Source: Stentor coeruleus (lineage: Eukaryota; Ciliophora; Heterotrichea; Heterotrichida; Stentoridae). Taken from it: DNA of 53,319 nt. The stretch spans positions 1 to 53,319 of the forward strand of contig MPUH01000454.1 of assembly GCA_001970955.1 (NCBI GenBank). The letters are read 5' to 3'. Of this stretch, positions 23,528-34,992 are shown piece after piece; positions within the stretch are counted from its first letter, which is position 1; each line of letters begins with the position of its first letter. The notes beneath the pieces are model-generated. The model did not search any database. It had not been told where the DNA came from and worked only from the letters and a program-made list of their open reading frames with translations. Both the position numbers and the translations under genes were made by a program.

Positions 23528-24333
23528 TGCTTTTATAAGACGTTATTAGGATAATATGGAGTATTTTGTCTATGGGTTAGAAATAGTGGCTTTTTTTAAA
23601 AGGATCTTTGCTGAAAAAATGAGTTTTGCCGTTTGGAAAAAGAAGAGAATTGAGGTTTTGATATTTTGAGGAGGTTGAAGAGTTTTTGTGGATAGGCTTA
23701 GAGATTGGGATTTTGGAATCTGAGGATTTAGAGAGTAAAGGAAGAATTTTGAAGGATAAAAGATGAAAGAAGGCCGATATTAATTTTGTGTGTGATACTT
23801 AAGGATTTAGAGGAAATTATTGAGAAATTAGATGATTGCGACTTTTGAGAGATAATAGTTTAAGCTATAACTTTTGAATGGATTTAGAATAAGTTAGTTA
23901 AGTTATTTTGCATACGAGAGGTTTTTTTTTAGGATTTTGTAGTGTGAAAAGGTTGATTAGATTTTTGTGTGAGAGATATCTTTAGAAGTTTGACTTTTGA
24001 TAATTTTCTGGTGATGCAAGATACTTAAATATAAAAATTATATAAACTAATGACTTAAAGTTATGATAGGCGAGCATAAATCATTGACTGATTTAAATAG
24101 CTTCAGATCACTTTTGGTAAAAGCTAATTTTGATTAAATGAAATATATTTAGTATTAAAGTTGGTACGCAACTAGAAAATTTTATTTTAATAAAAATTAG
24201 GTTTATTATATATATGCATAACTTCATATGCTTATAAATTATGTTTTATCTATGGTTAGACAGTTAAATTTATGTGGACTTCTAAAAATGTGTTTATTTA
24301 ATAAGCATAAAATCATTTTAGCATATATAAAAT
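23528..24333. other. Divergent intergenic region, FHA-RINGv / F-BAR-TBC
   Basis: About 800 bp. The half next to the minus-strand gene is strongly G/T-rich on the + strand, so it is C-rich in that gene's sense. No gene is seen. Confidence 0.5.
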
Positions 24334-26952
24334 ATGAGCTATAGTGACCTATCAGATAGATATTCAATAGTCACCCAGCATATGAAAAAAGGTAGTTCAG
24401 CAGTAGGAAATATCACACAGTTTTTTAAAAACTACAAAAAAACTATAGAAAATTACTCAGTTTCCATTCAAAAGCTTTGTGAAGGGCTGAACTTAGAAAT
24501 TCAAGATGATTCCAGCACTTTAGAAATAGCTATGAACGGGCTTTATCAAAGTTTAAAAAAGTCTTTATATGAGCATGTCACATTTTCTAAAAACATGCAA
24601 CTAGAAATCATTGAACCTCTCGAACTTTTCTTAGACCATTACAATGATACAATTAACCCGCATATTCTCAATGGCGAAAACATTTCCAAACACCTTAGCA
24701 AAGCTAAAGAACAAATGGTCAAAAATCGGCATAAGTACTATAAGCTCTCAGGAGCTGCAGAGAAAAACGAAAAAAACTTAGGCTCTGCAGATGATAAAGG
24801 GCATAAAACCCTTTTGCATATGCGGTCAATTGCCAATAAATCTAGCGAAGACTACATGAAATCCATAGAAACCGTAAACAAATTCATCGAAGAATTTGAC
24901 AAAACCATCCCCGAACTTATGACTTCCCTTCAACAAAACGAAGAAAGTCGCATCCACTTCATAAAATCCATAGTCGAAAAATTTATAAAATCTCTATGCA
25001 AAAGCAAACTAACCGAAAAAGATAACTTCGATCAAGTTTTAGGGCTTCTAAACAATGTGAATAGCGAAATCGATATAAAAGTCTTTGTCGACAGATATAA
25101 AGGTAAATACAAAGGTGGGGTTAAAGAAGAATATGTAAGCTATCAAAAGTGGAGGGATAAAAGAAAAGAGCTAAATGAAATTGATACGAAAGATCCTGAA
25201 GAAAATTATGAGGAAGTCCTTGAAAAATGCATAAACTACTTAATGTCAGGAGAAGAAACTGATTCTGACAGCTCTTTAAGCGAATATGAAATCGAAGAAC
25301 CTGACTATTTAAGAGTTTCAGGAGCTTTTAAAAGCAGTAATTATCGTATTTACTTTTTAGAACTGCTTGAAGCTAAAAAACATAAGTGTGCATTGAACCC
25401 AACAAGGATGTCATTTTTAGTCAGCTCTTTAAAATCATTACTTACTGCGATTATAATAGATGAAGATAAAGACCCGAATGTGTTTTGCAAGGTCCTAGCT
25501 TTATTACATTGCTTTTATACTGACTCACCAGAACATAAAAGAAAATATCTGTCTCAGTTACTAAGTTCTCATACAATATGGTGTGAGAAAATCAGATGGG
25601 TTGAAGCTATTGAGCATATGACAAATATGAAGATTTTTAACGACAAAGAGTCTATAAGAAGATTCGCACAGCAGCCGAAGAAAAAAGGATTTATTGGAGC
25701 TTTGAAGAATATAGCAACTAAAATTCCGGGAGTGTTTCAGAAAGAAAATGTGACTGATGAGTCTGAAAAAACTGCTGCGTTTATCATAATAACCCAGTTT
25801 AGTTTTTATATGTCACATTTATCTCTACCTTTAGATGTGTGTAATTCTATCATCCTCCATTGTTGTCAAAGGGCAAATTTAGACTCCAACAGGACCTGCA
25901 CCTTGCTTGCTGAGCTTGAAGCTAACCAAAGAGCAAGTCTCCAAACTTTAAACTCAGCAAAGCACTCATTGCGTACAAGAGAAAAAGAACGCAAGCAATT
26001 TAGCTCATATTTGCCTATTGGGCTATCTTTAGATTTCCTATCCCCATCAGAAACTGTAGTACTTTTAACCATAAGCAAAAAGTGGAAATATCATCTTCAT
26101 GAGCCAATCCTGAAAAAATGCTTACTTTATTGGGACTTGCCTAGTAAAAACAAAAATGCTTTAAGGAAATGCACTTGGCTTAAACTCCTAAAAGGGCATA
26201 TTAAAGATATTGATTACCCTGCTTTTTTAAATAAAGTAAAGACTGTTAATAATATTGAAATTGAAGAAGTTGTAAGCTTAGATGTATCAAGAAGTTATCA
26301 GGGGTCAACTTTGGTACCTAGTGAGTCTTTAAAGAATATTCTTGTGGTTTATGCATTTTATCATAATGAAGTTGGGTATTGCCAAGGGATGAACTATGTG
26401 GCTGGGACAATATTCTCGTTTTTTCAAGATGAGGCTTTGTCGTTGAAGATTATGATTGCGATTATTGATAAGTTTAAGATGACCGATTTGTTTACTGATA
26501 ATTTGCCTAAGTTGAAACAGTTTTTTTATCAGTTGGATAGGCTTATTAGTATGGAACTCCCGGAGCTGCATGAACTGTTCAAGCAGATAAACATTACTGC
26601 AGGGCATTTTTGTGCTCCTTGGTTTATAACACTTTTTGCTAGTCATTTGCAAAACAAACCTAATATTTTAGGGAAACTTTGGGACTTGTTTTTGTTTGAT
26701 GGATGGAAAGTTATGTTTAAAGCTGGAATTGCCATACTTCAGAAACTTAGTAAAGATCTGATTAATGCTCGGTTTGAAGATATTATGTTTGCATTGTCAA
26801 GTATTCAGACTAATAATCCGATAATTGATGTGTTTGATGAATCATTTATTAAAGCTGTGCATAATGTGAATATCACAAATGCATTGCTAAAAGAGCTAGA
26901 GATGGAGTATGAGCATTTGAAGAAACGAGCTGAGAAGCATACAAAAGGGTAA
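24334..26952 (+). CDS. F-BAR and TBC (Rab-GAP) domain protein
   Basis: Probable membrane-curving Rab GTPase-activating protein of 872 residues. Residues 1-260 are helical and start SDRYSIVTQHMKKGSSAVG, with QFFKNYKKTIENYS, the pattern of an F-BAR/FCH domain. The middle (about 310-580) is helical and not recognised. The TBC domain is at about 610-830. It keeps the arginine finger (VSLDVSRSY, i.e. D..R), the glutamine finger (GYCQGMNYVAG) and the GKLWDLFLFDGW segment, so it should be catalytically competent. F-BAR domains are usually paired with Rho-GAP or SH3, so this pairing is less usual. The Rab5-like gene downstream is a possible but unproven target. Confidence 0.85.
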   Translation: MSYSDLSDRYSIVTQHMKKGSSAVGNITQFFKNYKKTIENYSVSIQKLCEGLNLEIQDDSSTLEIAMNGLYQSLKKSLYEHVTFSKNMQLEIIEPLELFLDHYNDTINPHILNGENISKHLSKAKEQMVKNRHKYYKLSGAAEKNEKNLGSADDKGHKTLLHMRSIANKSSEDYMKSIETVNKFIEEFDKTIPELMTSLQQNEESRIHFIKSIVEKFIKSLCKSKLTEKDNFDQVLGLLNNVNSEIDIKVFVDRYKGKYKGGVKEEYVSYQKWRDKRKELNEIDTKDPEENYEEVLEKCINYLMSGEETDSDSSLSEYEIEEPDYLRVSGAFKSSNYRIYFLELLEAKKHKCALNPTRMSFLVSSLKSLLTAIIIDEDKDPNVFCKVLALLHCFYTDSPEHKRKYLSQLLSSHTIWCEKIRWVEAIEHMTNMKIFNDKESIRRFAQQPKKKGFIGALKNIATKIPGVFQKENVTDESEKTAAFIIITQFSFYMSHLSLPLDVCNSIILHCCQRANLDSNRTCTLLAELEANQRASLQTLNSAKHSLRTREKERKQFSSYLPIGLSLDFLSPSETVVLLTISKKWKYHLHEPILKKCLLYWDLPSKNKNALRKCTWLKLLKGHIKDIDYPAFLNKVKTVNNIEIEEVVSLDVSRSYQGSTLVPSESLKNILVVYAFYHNEVGYCQGMNYVAGTIFSFFQDEALSLKIMIAIIDKFKMTDLFTDNLPKLKQFFYQLDRLISMELPELHELFKQINITAGHFCAPWFITLFASHLQNKPNILGKLWDLFLFDGWKVMFKAGIAILQKLSKDLINARFEDIMFALSSIQTNNPIIDVFDESFIKAVHNVNITNALLKELEMEYEHLKKRAEKHTKG

Positions 26953-27726
26953 TTAAATAGCTGTGATGCTAGTTTTAGATAATAATTTTTTAATTAGGAT
27001 GAGTTTTAGGGTGTTGTCTGATTTTTACTGGTGGAAAAGATTTCGATTAGAGAATATTATTAATAATTAATTCATGAGAAGTTTTGGCAAAAAAGAAATA
27101 CATTATTTTTTTGAGAAATTGCATAAGTTAATATTTTAGCAAAATTACTAATTCATATCTTAATATATTTATTCTAATAGACTAGTATTAATTCTCTATT
27201 TTCTATCTCAAATTCTTTAAAGCTACCATAATCTCACCTATATTATCTCCTTTAAACAATAAAATATTAATACTTTAAAATTTCAAGTATATTATTAGTT
27301 TACTATCAAATCATAATCCTTTAATCGTTACAAAATAATTGATGCAAATAATTTTTTCAATAAAACCAAAAAATGTTATCTTAAAGTTAATTCAAAAAAC
27401 TCCAACTTTTTAAACTTTGTTTTTGTATTTTGGATACTATTGTATGCAGGAGGAATAGATTTTTTTTTTGGATTTCAGAATATGACAAGTATGGAAAAAT
27501 TATGAGAAAGATAGAAAAAATGCAAAGAAATTTAATTATGATAATATATGTAGAATTTTGAGTAAAAAAATTGTAAGATGAGAAGCTTATGCTAATTTTA
27601 TCTGAAATAGAAATTGAAAGCTTTAATTAAAAGGAGCTAGATGCTAAATGATTAGATATTAATTTATTATTCAATACATATAAAATAAAATACTATTGTT
27701 TAATGTTTTATTATAATTATAACCCT
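26953..27726. other. Convergent intergenic region, F-BAR-TBC / secreted coiled coil
   Basis: About 770 bp of AT-rich sequence with G-rich 3'-flank composition near 27000. I see no gene, RNA or repeat. Confidence 0.5.
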
Positions 27727-28812
27727 TTAAAACCGTGCTATAAAGTCAGCTTGATCGTGCTGATACCCAAACTGCGATTTATAAACATACTCATTCGAAT
27801 AGTTATCCCATTCTTCTTTATAAAAGTCTGCTTTATCAACAAAAGTTTTATCATATCTTCCCCACTTCCCTTCATTTTGTTCAGCTACCTTCTTAATCAC
27901 ATCCAACTCCTCCACCCTATTTTTCTCCATATCCTCATACTCCATTCTCCAATCTTCACACAACATCTCATTAGCTTTAAGAATCTCTTTTTCACTTAAT
28001 TCCTTATCCTCAGCATCTTTCATAGCTTTTTCATTTTCCTTTGCACATTCGCTAGCTTTCACAAAATCCCTTTCCATTTTCTCCTTATTTTCACTAACCT
28101 CTACTTCTATATCTCTTACAACTTTCTCTAAATGCTTTGATTTCTGAACAATCTCGTTTTCTAAATCACTATCATCATGTCTATTTTCTTGTAATGACAC
28201 TTTCAAATCTTGTAATTTTGTTATAATTTCATTTATAGCCGAAGGGTCAGCTGTGTCCATTGTAGATAATTGGGCAAAAGTACTAGTTAAAGAATGTAGA
28301 ATTCCAGGGTTTGCTGGCAAAGTCAATACTTTACCTAACTCTGAACTCAGTTGGACAAATAAATTTGGGCTTTTTTTCAAGTTGGATACAAGGGAAATGC
28401 AATTGTCTATAGATTTATATGCAGCTTCATATGAAGTTGGTATTTGCTGTATTGATAATGATGATAAAGCTTTGGCAAAAAGATGGAGGTCTGAAGAAAG
28501 GTTGTGTATGCGTTTGGCGAGACTGTCTGAATCAAGTTTGCATTCGTCGTATTTAAGTTTGTGGGTTATGAATAAGGACTCATATTTTGCTGCTGATGAA
28601 CGGCGGTGGTCTGATTCTAAGGTACATTGGGAAAGAAGCTGCTTGCTTATACGATCGCTTTCTAAGGACTCAGCATTAATTTCTTCAATCAAGTAGTCTA
28701 AAAGCTCAAATATCTCCCCAAGAGGACCAACAGAAGCTTGAAGCAAGCTACTTTGATATACTTCTCCGGAGACGCTTAGGGATAGTAAAGCCAAAGCTGT
28801 TAAAAATATCAT
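27727..28812 (-). CDS. Secreted coiled-coil protein, granule-matrix-like
   Basis: A protein of 361 residues that starts with a signal peptide (MIFLTALALLSLSVSG, cleavage likely near residue 16-17). The rest is acidic and mostly helical, with coiled-coil stretches at about 60-120 and 195-300, and no membrane helix. The tail is rich in aspartate and tyrosine. This layout resembles the Grl/trichocyst matrix proteins that ciliates pack into dense-core secretory granules, and heterotrichs do have extrusomes. I base this on layout and composition, not on a recognised signature. It could also be another secreted or cortical protein. Confidence 0.6.
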   Translation of the reverse strand: MIFLTALALLSLSVSGEVYQSSLLQASVGPLGEIFELLDYLIEEINAESLESDRISKQLLSQCTLESDHRRSSAAKYESLFITHKLKYDECKLDSDSLAKRIHNLSSDLHLFAKALSSLSIQQIPTSYEAAYKSIDNCISLVSNLKKSPNLFVQLSSELGKVLTLPANPGILHSLTSTFAQLSTMDTADPSAINEIITKLQDLKVSLQENRHDDSDLENEIVQKSKHLEKVVRDIEVEVSENKEKMERDFVKASECAKENEKAMKDAEDKELSEKEILKANEMLCEDWRMEYEDMEKNRVEELDVIKKVAEQNEGKWGRYDKTFVDKADFYKEEWDNYSNEYVYKSQFGYQHDQADFIARF

Positions 28813-30314
28813 TTAAATTATACGTTAGGAAATAAATAGGAAAAATATTTTTGTTTTAGCCGGGATTAAGTATTTTAGAGTTTTTTTGATTGAGATGATG
28901 TTTTTGTTTTGTTTAGAAGCTTTTAAATAGTTGTGTCATGATAAAAGCTATTATATGAAAATATAAACGTATAATTTTATAATTTAAGTAATCGTAGGGA
29001 AAATTTACCTAAGTAGTTATACTAAAGATACGAGAGAAATTATAGTTTGATCGAGAAATAGGAATATCAGAAATATAAATTTTATTGTGGTGAAGATTTA
29101 TAAAAAATCAAATTCACTAATAATTTTACTTCATTATAACAGCTTAAGCTATTAAATTTACTCTTGCAAAATATCTTAGACTAATTCTAAATGCATTTTA
29201 TCTATTTAAATTGCTTAATTTATATTATACTTCTATCAATAATTAGAAGTTAAATGAAAAGAAAACAGGTTAGTTAGGGTTAAGGAGATTGCTAAGAAAT
29301 ATAATACCTTGCTTAATAAGTTGCTTTATAATAGATATGCTGCTGAAAGGAACTAATAAAACTTCATAAGATTATTTTCTGATAGCAAGTATATAAAATA
29401 TGAGTGTCTGAATTATTTATTTACAATTTTATTGAGAGATTTTTGGATTAGAAGAAATGCTTGAAAATTGTGGAAGATTTGATATGACGATTTTGATGAT
29501 TTTTTATAGATGGGAGACTTTATGAGTTAGGCTATAGGATATAATAAATTTTTGGATTAATGGGTTTAATTGCTTTATTATGCCAATATAATTTAAAAGT
29601 AAATATGGGTAATTGTGTTTCTGTTAGATATATTTAATTATTTTATAATATTACATTGTTAAAATTTAGCTTAAGGCTTATATTTATGTTCTAAAACTTC
29701 ATAAAGGTTCATATAAAATTTCTCATTGATTAATATTTGATATTTTTTGAAACTTATTCAATATTTTAAGATGTGGGTCTTCTATTAATATTATTCCTGG
29801 AATTCAAAAAGTTATCCTAATACAGTAATTATATGTGAAGATTTATCTTAACAGCAAATAATAGTAAATTTTACTGTAATAACATGTTTTAATTTATTAT
29901 AAATTGCTAATAGAATATTTGCACTAGTACATTTAAATAAAATTGTAATGAAATTTATATATTTAATAGATTTGGTTTTTGTTAATAAATTTATATATTT
30001 AATAGATTTGGGTTTTGTTAATAAGTCTTAATTTTTTATGAAATTTGAGTATTGTAATATTCCACTAATTTATAATTGTAGAAGCTTATTTTAGATCCTT
30101 ATTATTGAAATATTTATATCAAAAACTCGCAATTGAAATCGATAAATATTTTTGTATTTTACTTAATAAGCCTAAAGCTAAATTCTTATTTATATAAACT
30201 TCTATAGCAAACTTATTATTATCTTAAACCCAATATTAATTAAGTTAAGCTGATATCATATCTATATTACTTTTAAAGTTAATCTGTTTGGCATATTTAT
30301 TATAGCTAAATAAA
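28813..30314. other. Intergenic, 1.5 kb
   Basis: No gene frame is seen. It contains a 36-bp tandem duplication at 29951-30022 with one mismatch. The stretch before the Rab gene is AT-rich with modest C enrichment. Confidence 0.5.
29951..30022. repeat. 36-bp tandem duplication
   Basis: Copies at 29951-29986 and 29987-30022 share tatatatttaatagatttgg and differ at one base (ggtttttg against gggttttg). Confidence 0.8.
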
Positions 30315-30872
30315 ATGTGCTGCAGATCAAAAGAAAAAAGTCAAGCACCGCTTATGGACAACAAGCATGAAACAAAAGTGGTATTTTTAGGGGACTCTGG
30401 TGTTGGCAAATCCTCAATACTTCTACGTTTTCACAGGAATGAATTTAGCGATGCCTTCGAAGTAACCATAGGAGGGGCGTTTTTACAAACTAAAGTCGAA
30501 TTAGAAAAAGGCCTTTGCGTAACTTTAGACGTTTGGGATACTGCAGGTCAAGAACGATTTAGGTCTTTAATGCCTTTATACTATAGACAAGCTTCAGCTG
30601 CTGTTATAGTCTATGACGTTTGCGATATGAAATCATTCCAAAGATGTGACTATTGGGTCAAGACATTAAAAGAACAAGAACCCAAATGCTTACTTTTCTT
30701 AGTAGGAAACAAAGCAGATAAAGAAAATAGAGAAGTGACACAAGAAAATGCTGCAGAATTTGCCAAAATGCATGGTATGACAACTTTTGAGACTTCAGCC
30801 AAGACTTCGAAAAATGTTACAGTTTTATTTCATCAGATTGCAGAATTGACTTTGAAATCAAAAAAACTTTAG
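30315..30872 (+). CDS. Rab5-like small GTPase lacking C-terminal cysteines
   Basis: Rab GTPases control vesicle identity and fusion; the Rab5 group acts on endosomes. All nucleotide motifs are intact over 185 residues: GDSGVGKSS, switch I with TIGGAF, WDTAGQERF, NKAD and ETSAKT. The sequence IGGAFLQTKV and the AAVIVYDV region fit the Rab5/21/22 group. The C-terminus ends LKSKKL, with no cysteine for prenylation. Instead the N-terminus starts MCCRSK, a cysteine pair that could be palmitoylated. Plant ARA6 is also a Rab5-group protein without C-terminal cysteines that uses its N-terminus for membrane attachment. There is no glycine at position 2, so myristoylation is not expected. No 15-nt intron that would add a cysteine tail is apparent. 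Confidence 0.9.
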   Translation: MCCRSKEKSQAPLMDNKHETKVVFLGDSGVGKSSILLRFHRNEFSDAFEVTIGGAFLQTKVELEKGLCVTLDVWDTAGQERFRSLMPLYYRQASAAVIVYDVCDMKSFQRCDYWVKTLKEQEPKCLLFLVGNKADKENREVTQENAAEFAKMHGMTTFETSAKTSKNVTVLFHQIAELTLKSKKL

Positions 30873-32576
30873 TTGACGTAGAATTAGATAAAGTTCATAT
30901 TAGATTGATTTACATGCTTATTTTGTAAGTGATTTTTTTTTAAATAAGATAACTTGTTTTGAAGAATTTGATAGAGTTTATTGATAAGTTAGAATTAGAT
31001 AAAATTCATATTATATTGATTTACAAGTTTATTTCCAAAATGAGTTTTTTAAATAAGGTAGCTTGGTTGGAGGGTTTGATAAAGCTTACTGATGATTTAG
31101 ATGCTAAGTGCGCTTAAAGTATGTCTATGAACTAGTTTTATTATATATTTACAGATTGATTTAGGGAATTTAAGTTGATTTTGAAATTATAAAATGAAGG
31201 AAGTGAGGAATTTTAGTAAGCTAGAGTTAAGCTTATTGGGTGGGAGGGATTATTAACTATTGAGCTTAGGTAAAAGATATATTTTTTTTTAATTTTTATT
31301 ATAGGTAAGCAAAGTGCTTTATTAAGCCATAGTTATATAGAGTTGTATGAAATATTTTATTAAAATTACTGGAATATTTCTAAATCCCACTCCGTTGAAT
31401 AGTGAATGAACTTTGAGGTCTTTTAGATTAAAGCCTTCCTTGAGCAGTGAATCTATCTCAAAAAACTTATGTTAACTATTTACGGGACAAAAGCTATTAA
31501 GTGATCCACAAAAATTAAACTTTAAATCATATAATTCTTAACTTTAAGTGTTCAACAAATTAAGTTTATCTAACTTGACTTAATCTAGTTTTAATAAGCT
31601 TTTACTGAAATATGCATGTTTAATTAAAATTAACTCTTCCTTTCAATGTTTGATCAGCAAATTTTAATCTAATTATGGCTATGAAATTATTCTAGGCACC
31701 TAGAGTGAAAATATTCCTACAGCAATTAAATTTAAAATTTGTTTTGATTCCCTTTCCTAGAAGTTTGCATAGATCCTAGCGCTTTGGCTTATCCTTTCTA
31801 ATTAACTTATGTATTTTACATGCAATTCTATCAATCTCCTTTCTCTTCATTTCTTTCAATATATCCTGTTAAATATCTAGTCATTTCAATCAGAAATTGT
31901 AAATAATCTAAATTTGGTTTATTTTTTCTAATGCAGAATATTCCATGTTTAAAATCTTTATAGAAATATATAGTAATTGCTGATGTATATGATCTTAAAA
32001 TGCACAAACAGTAAAAAAAAAGATAAGAAAAAAAGAAAAAATTTAAAGTAGTGAATTATATGTTATTAAAGTGCAATTGCCCTTTATGTTTAAAAAGTTT
32101 ATTCTATGATATAAGAAATTTAATGCAGGTTGCATTTATTAATATGAAAATTATTCAAAAACAAATTTTATGTGAAACAAAATTAATCTATTAATCATTT
32201 TGAAAGATATAGCTTAATTAATAGTAATCATTATGAGTGTTCAATTAAATCTTTACATTATAGCATAATATTGTTTATACCAAACTTAAAATAAAGTTAA
32301 ATGCAGTTGATGATATAAAATACATGGACTGGAACATGCTATAAGAGAATTTTGTTTAAAAGTTAATAAATTCTTGAAGTATAATTAATTGAGTAATAAA
32401 CTTCCGCTGCATGATAAAAACATTGCTTCACATATTTACCTTTATATTTTCTATTTTTTGCTCAAATACTGAATAAAAACTCATTTACCTACAATATTGC
32501 AAATTAGGACTATAATTAGGCTGCATAAAATATAATTGCATCATAATGATATTGCAAATTTATTCAAATATAAAAG
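30873..32576. other. Intergenic, 1.7 kb, longest unexplained gap
   Basis: No gene frame is seen. The first 220 bp hold an imperfect 111-bp tandem repeat (30881-31100). The rest is AT-rich without a clear RNA gene. An unrecognised non-coding RNA cannot be ruled out. Confidence 0.45.
30881..31100. repeat. Imperfect 111-bp tandem repeat after the Rab gene
   Basis: The sequence from gaattagataaag at 30881 recurs from 30992 at roughly 80% identity by eye, as gaattagataaaattcatatt and onward. The degree of divergence suggests an old duplication rather than an assembly error. Confidence 0.75.
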
Positions 32577-34514
32577 ATGCAAAAGGCTAAGGATAAATCT
32601 CCACTTAATAACGCTGCACAACAAATGATGAACTCAGCTCCAAGAGAAGGAACGTCTGACAGTAAAAGGCAAAACTTGCAAGAAGCTCAACAAAAGATTG
32701 AAGAACTAACAAATGACATACAGCTTAAAGACATGACTATTCTCGGATATCAAAGAAATTGTGAAGCATTATCATTGATGCACAAAGAAGAAAAGCAAAA
32801 ATCATTAGGCTGGACTGAGAAAATTGCAGCAATGGAAAAAGAAAACTCAGCACTCAAAACAAAAATTCAAACATTAGAAAATCAAAAGACTAAAGTTTTA
32901 AAAGACCTGGAAAAGGCTCAAGAAGAGATTGGGAAATTCTACAGAAACGCTGAAGAATATCGGTCATGCCGCTTAGAAAATCAAACAATCAAATCTTTGC
33001 TTGAAAAAAAAGTAACTGTTAATTAGAAAAAAGAAGTAGAGGAGTTGACAAGAAAACTTGAGATATGCAAAGGCGAATCTGATGCTTTAAAAAAATTAAA
33101 AGTTGACTTGGGAGCTAATTTGAAAAAAGTAGAATCTGATTATGAATGCTTGAAAAAAGAACGACCTGAATTATTAGATGAAATCGATCGTTTACGTCAT
33201 GAATATGATGAAATTCTTATTGAAATGAATAAAAAGCAAGCTTCGTTAGAAGATAATTATAAAGAGCTGAATGTAGTTAAAGCTCGCGAGTATAAGTATT
33301 TTACCGAGCTTTCTGCGATAAAAACAAGCCTCAATGCAGAAAAAGATGAGCTTTATGCAACAAGAGCTAAGCTTGTTGAACTATATGAGCATTACAAACT
33401 ATTAGAAGATCAAATTGAAACTAAGCAAGCGCTATTACAGCTTGCGGACAGTACAGAAAAGGAGCTTAAACAAAAAATTATAGCCCTTGAAAAAGTTCTT
33501 AAAGATAAACAGGAAAGCATGAAGCTTTGGTACAATGAAAAAGAGACAACTACTCAATTACTTGACCAAGCTAATAGAGAAATTGAAAAGCTTTTAATAG
33601 AAAATGAATCTTTAAAAGAAAACGAGCAAAATCGTCAAAACTATCATGCAGCCTTTGTATATTTAGTTGGAGAGCTTGAAAAAGTTGTTCGCTGGTATGA
33701 TGTAGAGTCTACCAAGCTTGGTAAACAAAATAACAAACTTGAAATCCCTTCAGAACCATTTGAAGAAAAGATGGAAAAAATACTTTTACACCTTTCAACT
33801 ATTTTTTCTGAATCTTTGCTAATAATGAAGCACTATGAAGAGTTAAATCAGCGCTACAATACAACAGTTATTGAATTACATAATACGCGAAATAAGCAAC
33901 CAAGTGCAGCAGAAGGTGATGAGATTTCGAAACTCAATGATATAGTTAAGACCCATGAAGGGACTATTGAAGAGCTCAGGAAAAAGCAGCAAAGCTTAAT
34001 AGAAAATGCTCAGATAAAGAATTTGGAAAATGAAAAATATCGAATCGAGCTAGATATCGCAGTGCAAAAAATTCATATGATGGAAAAAGAGCTGAAATTG
34101 AAAAGTGCAATGATCACTCAGTATGAGCAGAAGTTCTCTGGGGATCCTGATGAGTTATTGAATCGAATAGAGCTACTTAAAAATGAATTGGAATCGTTTA
34201 GTGTGAATAGAAATGATAGTAAAGAAGATAAAAATAAAGAGCTGCAACAGACTGTAGGTAAAATCTCGCATGCTTTGGAATCTATTGTAGCTAATCTGAG
34301 TTGCAATAACTGTCTTAATACATTTACGGATCCTGTTGTTCAAGTCCCATGTGGTCATGTTACTTGTTCAAGATGCATCTCAGGAAATAGCTGTAAGGAT
34401 TGCAAAAAACATACAACCCAAAATGTTAGAATCAGCTTGGTTGATGATTTTTCTAGTAAAGTTACATACATGAAGCAAGCACTTGCTGATATTGAATTGA
34501 TGATCTCTTTATAA
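32577..34514 (+). CDS. Coiled-coil protein with C-terminal RING finger
   Basis: Probable E3 ubiquitin ligase of 640 residues after splicing at 33012-33026. Residues 20-560 are almost continuous coiled coil, rich in E, K, L and Q. A C3HC4 RING lies at about 569-606: CNNCLNTF, then VPCGHVTCSRC and CKDCKK. A helical tail of about 35 residues follows. A long coiled coil ending in a RING resembles Bre1-type ligases, but in Bre1 the RING is at the very end and the coiled coil carries specific blocks I do not see. I therefore keep the general name. It lies just upstream of the transposase remnant. Confidence 0.83.
33012..33026 (+). other. 15-nt intron in the coiled-coil RING gene
   Basis: It reads gtaactgttaattag. 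Removal joins LLEKK to KKEVEELTRKL, keeping the heptads in register. Position 10 is A. Confidence 0.92.
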
Positions 34515-34992
34515 TTCTTTTAACTAGTTATATTAAGGAATTATTATGTGGATTATATATGTCTGGATCTAAGCTAAATTAAATCATTAGGATAAATTTA
34601 TATCTATTTTGAAAAAGAACTTAAAAGGCATATGGCAAAACTATATAAGTAATAAAATTTATGATTAGGAAATGTGCTTAATGTAAATAGTACTACTTAT
34701 AAAAAGAATTTGATAGATAGAAAGTTATTTATGAAATCATTTTTATAACATTCTATAAATATGATTTACACTTATAGTAGTTTTAGTATATTTACATAAA
34801 TTGAGTTTGATTTCTATCAAGATTTTTTAGGATTTTATACTGAAGTATTCCTACCTCTTTAATAGTTCGAAGCTGTTTTTGGATTACTTATGGGAAGTTA
34901 AAATGATTTCTAATATCAAAATGAGTGAATAGTTAATAAATATATTATAAAATGGAATTTTGTTTTAATTTCACAAAACCCTAGCCTAGCTT
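34515..34992. other. Intergenic, 3' flank of the coiled-coil RING gene
   Basis: About 480 bp of AT-rich sequence. A motif at 34866 looks faintly like a tRNA T-arm, but no other tRNA arm can be drawn around it. Nothing else is seen. Confidence 0.45.

Noticed and set aside
34850..34900. A GTTCGAAGC motif resembling a tRNA T-arm
   Set aside because: No D-arm, anticodon arm or acceptor stem could be drawn around it.
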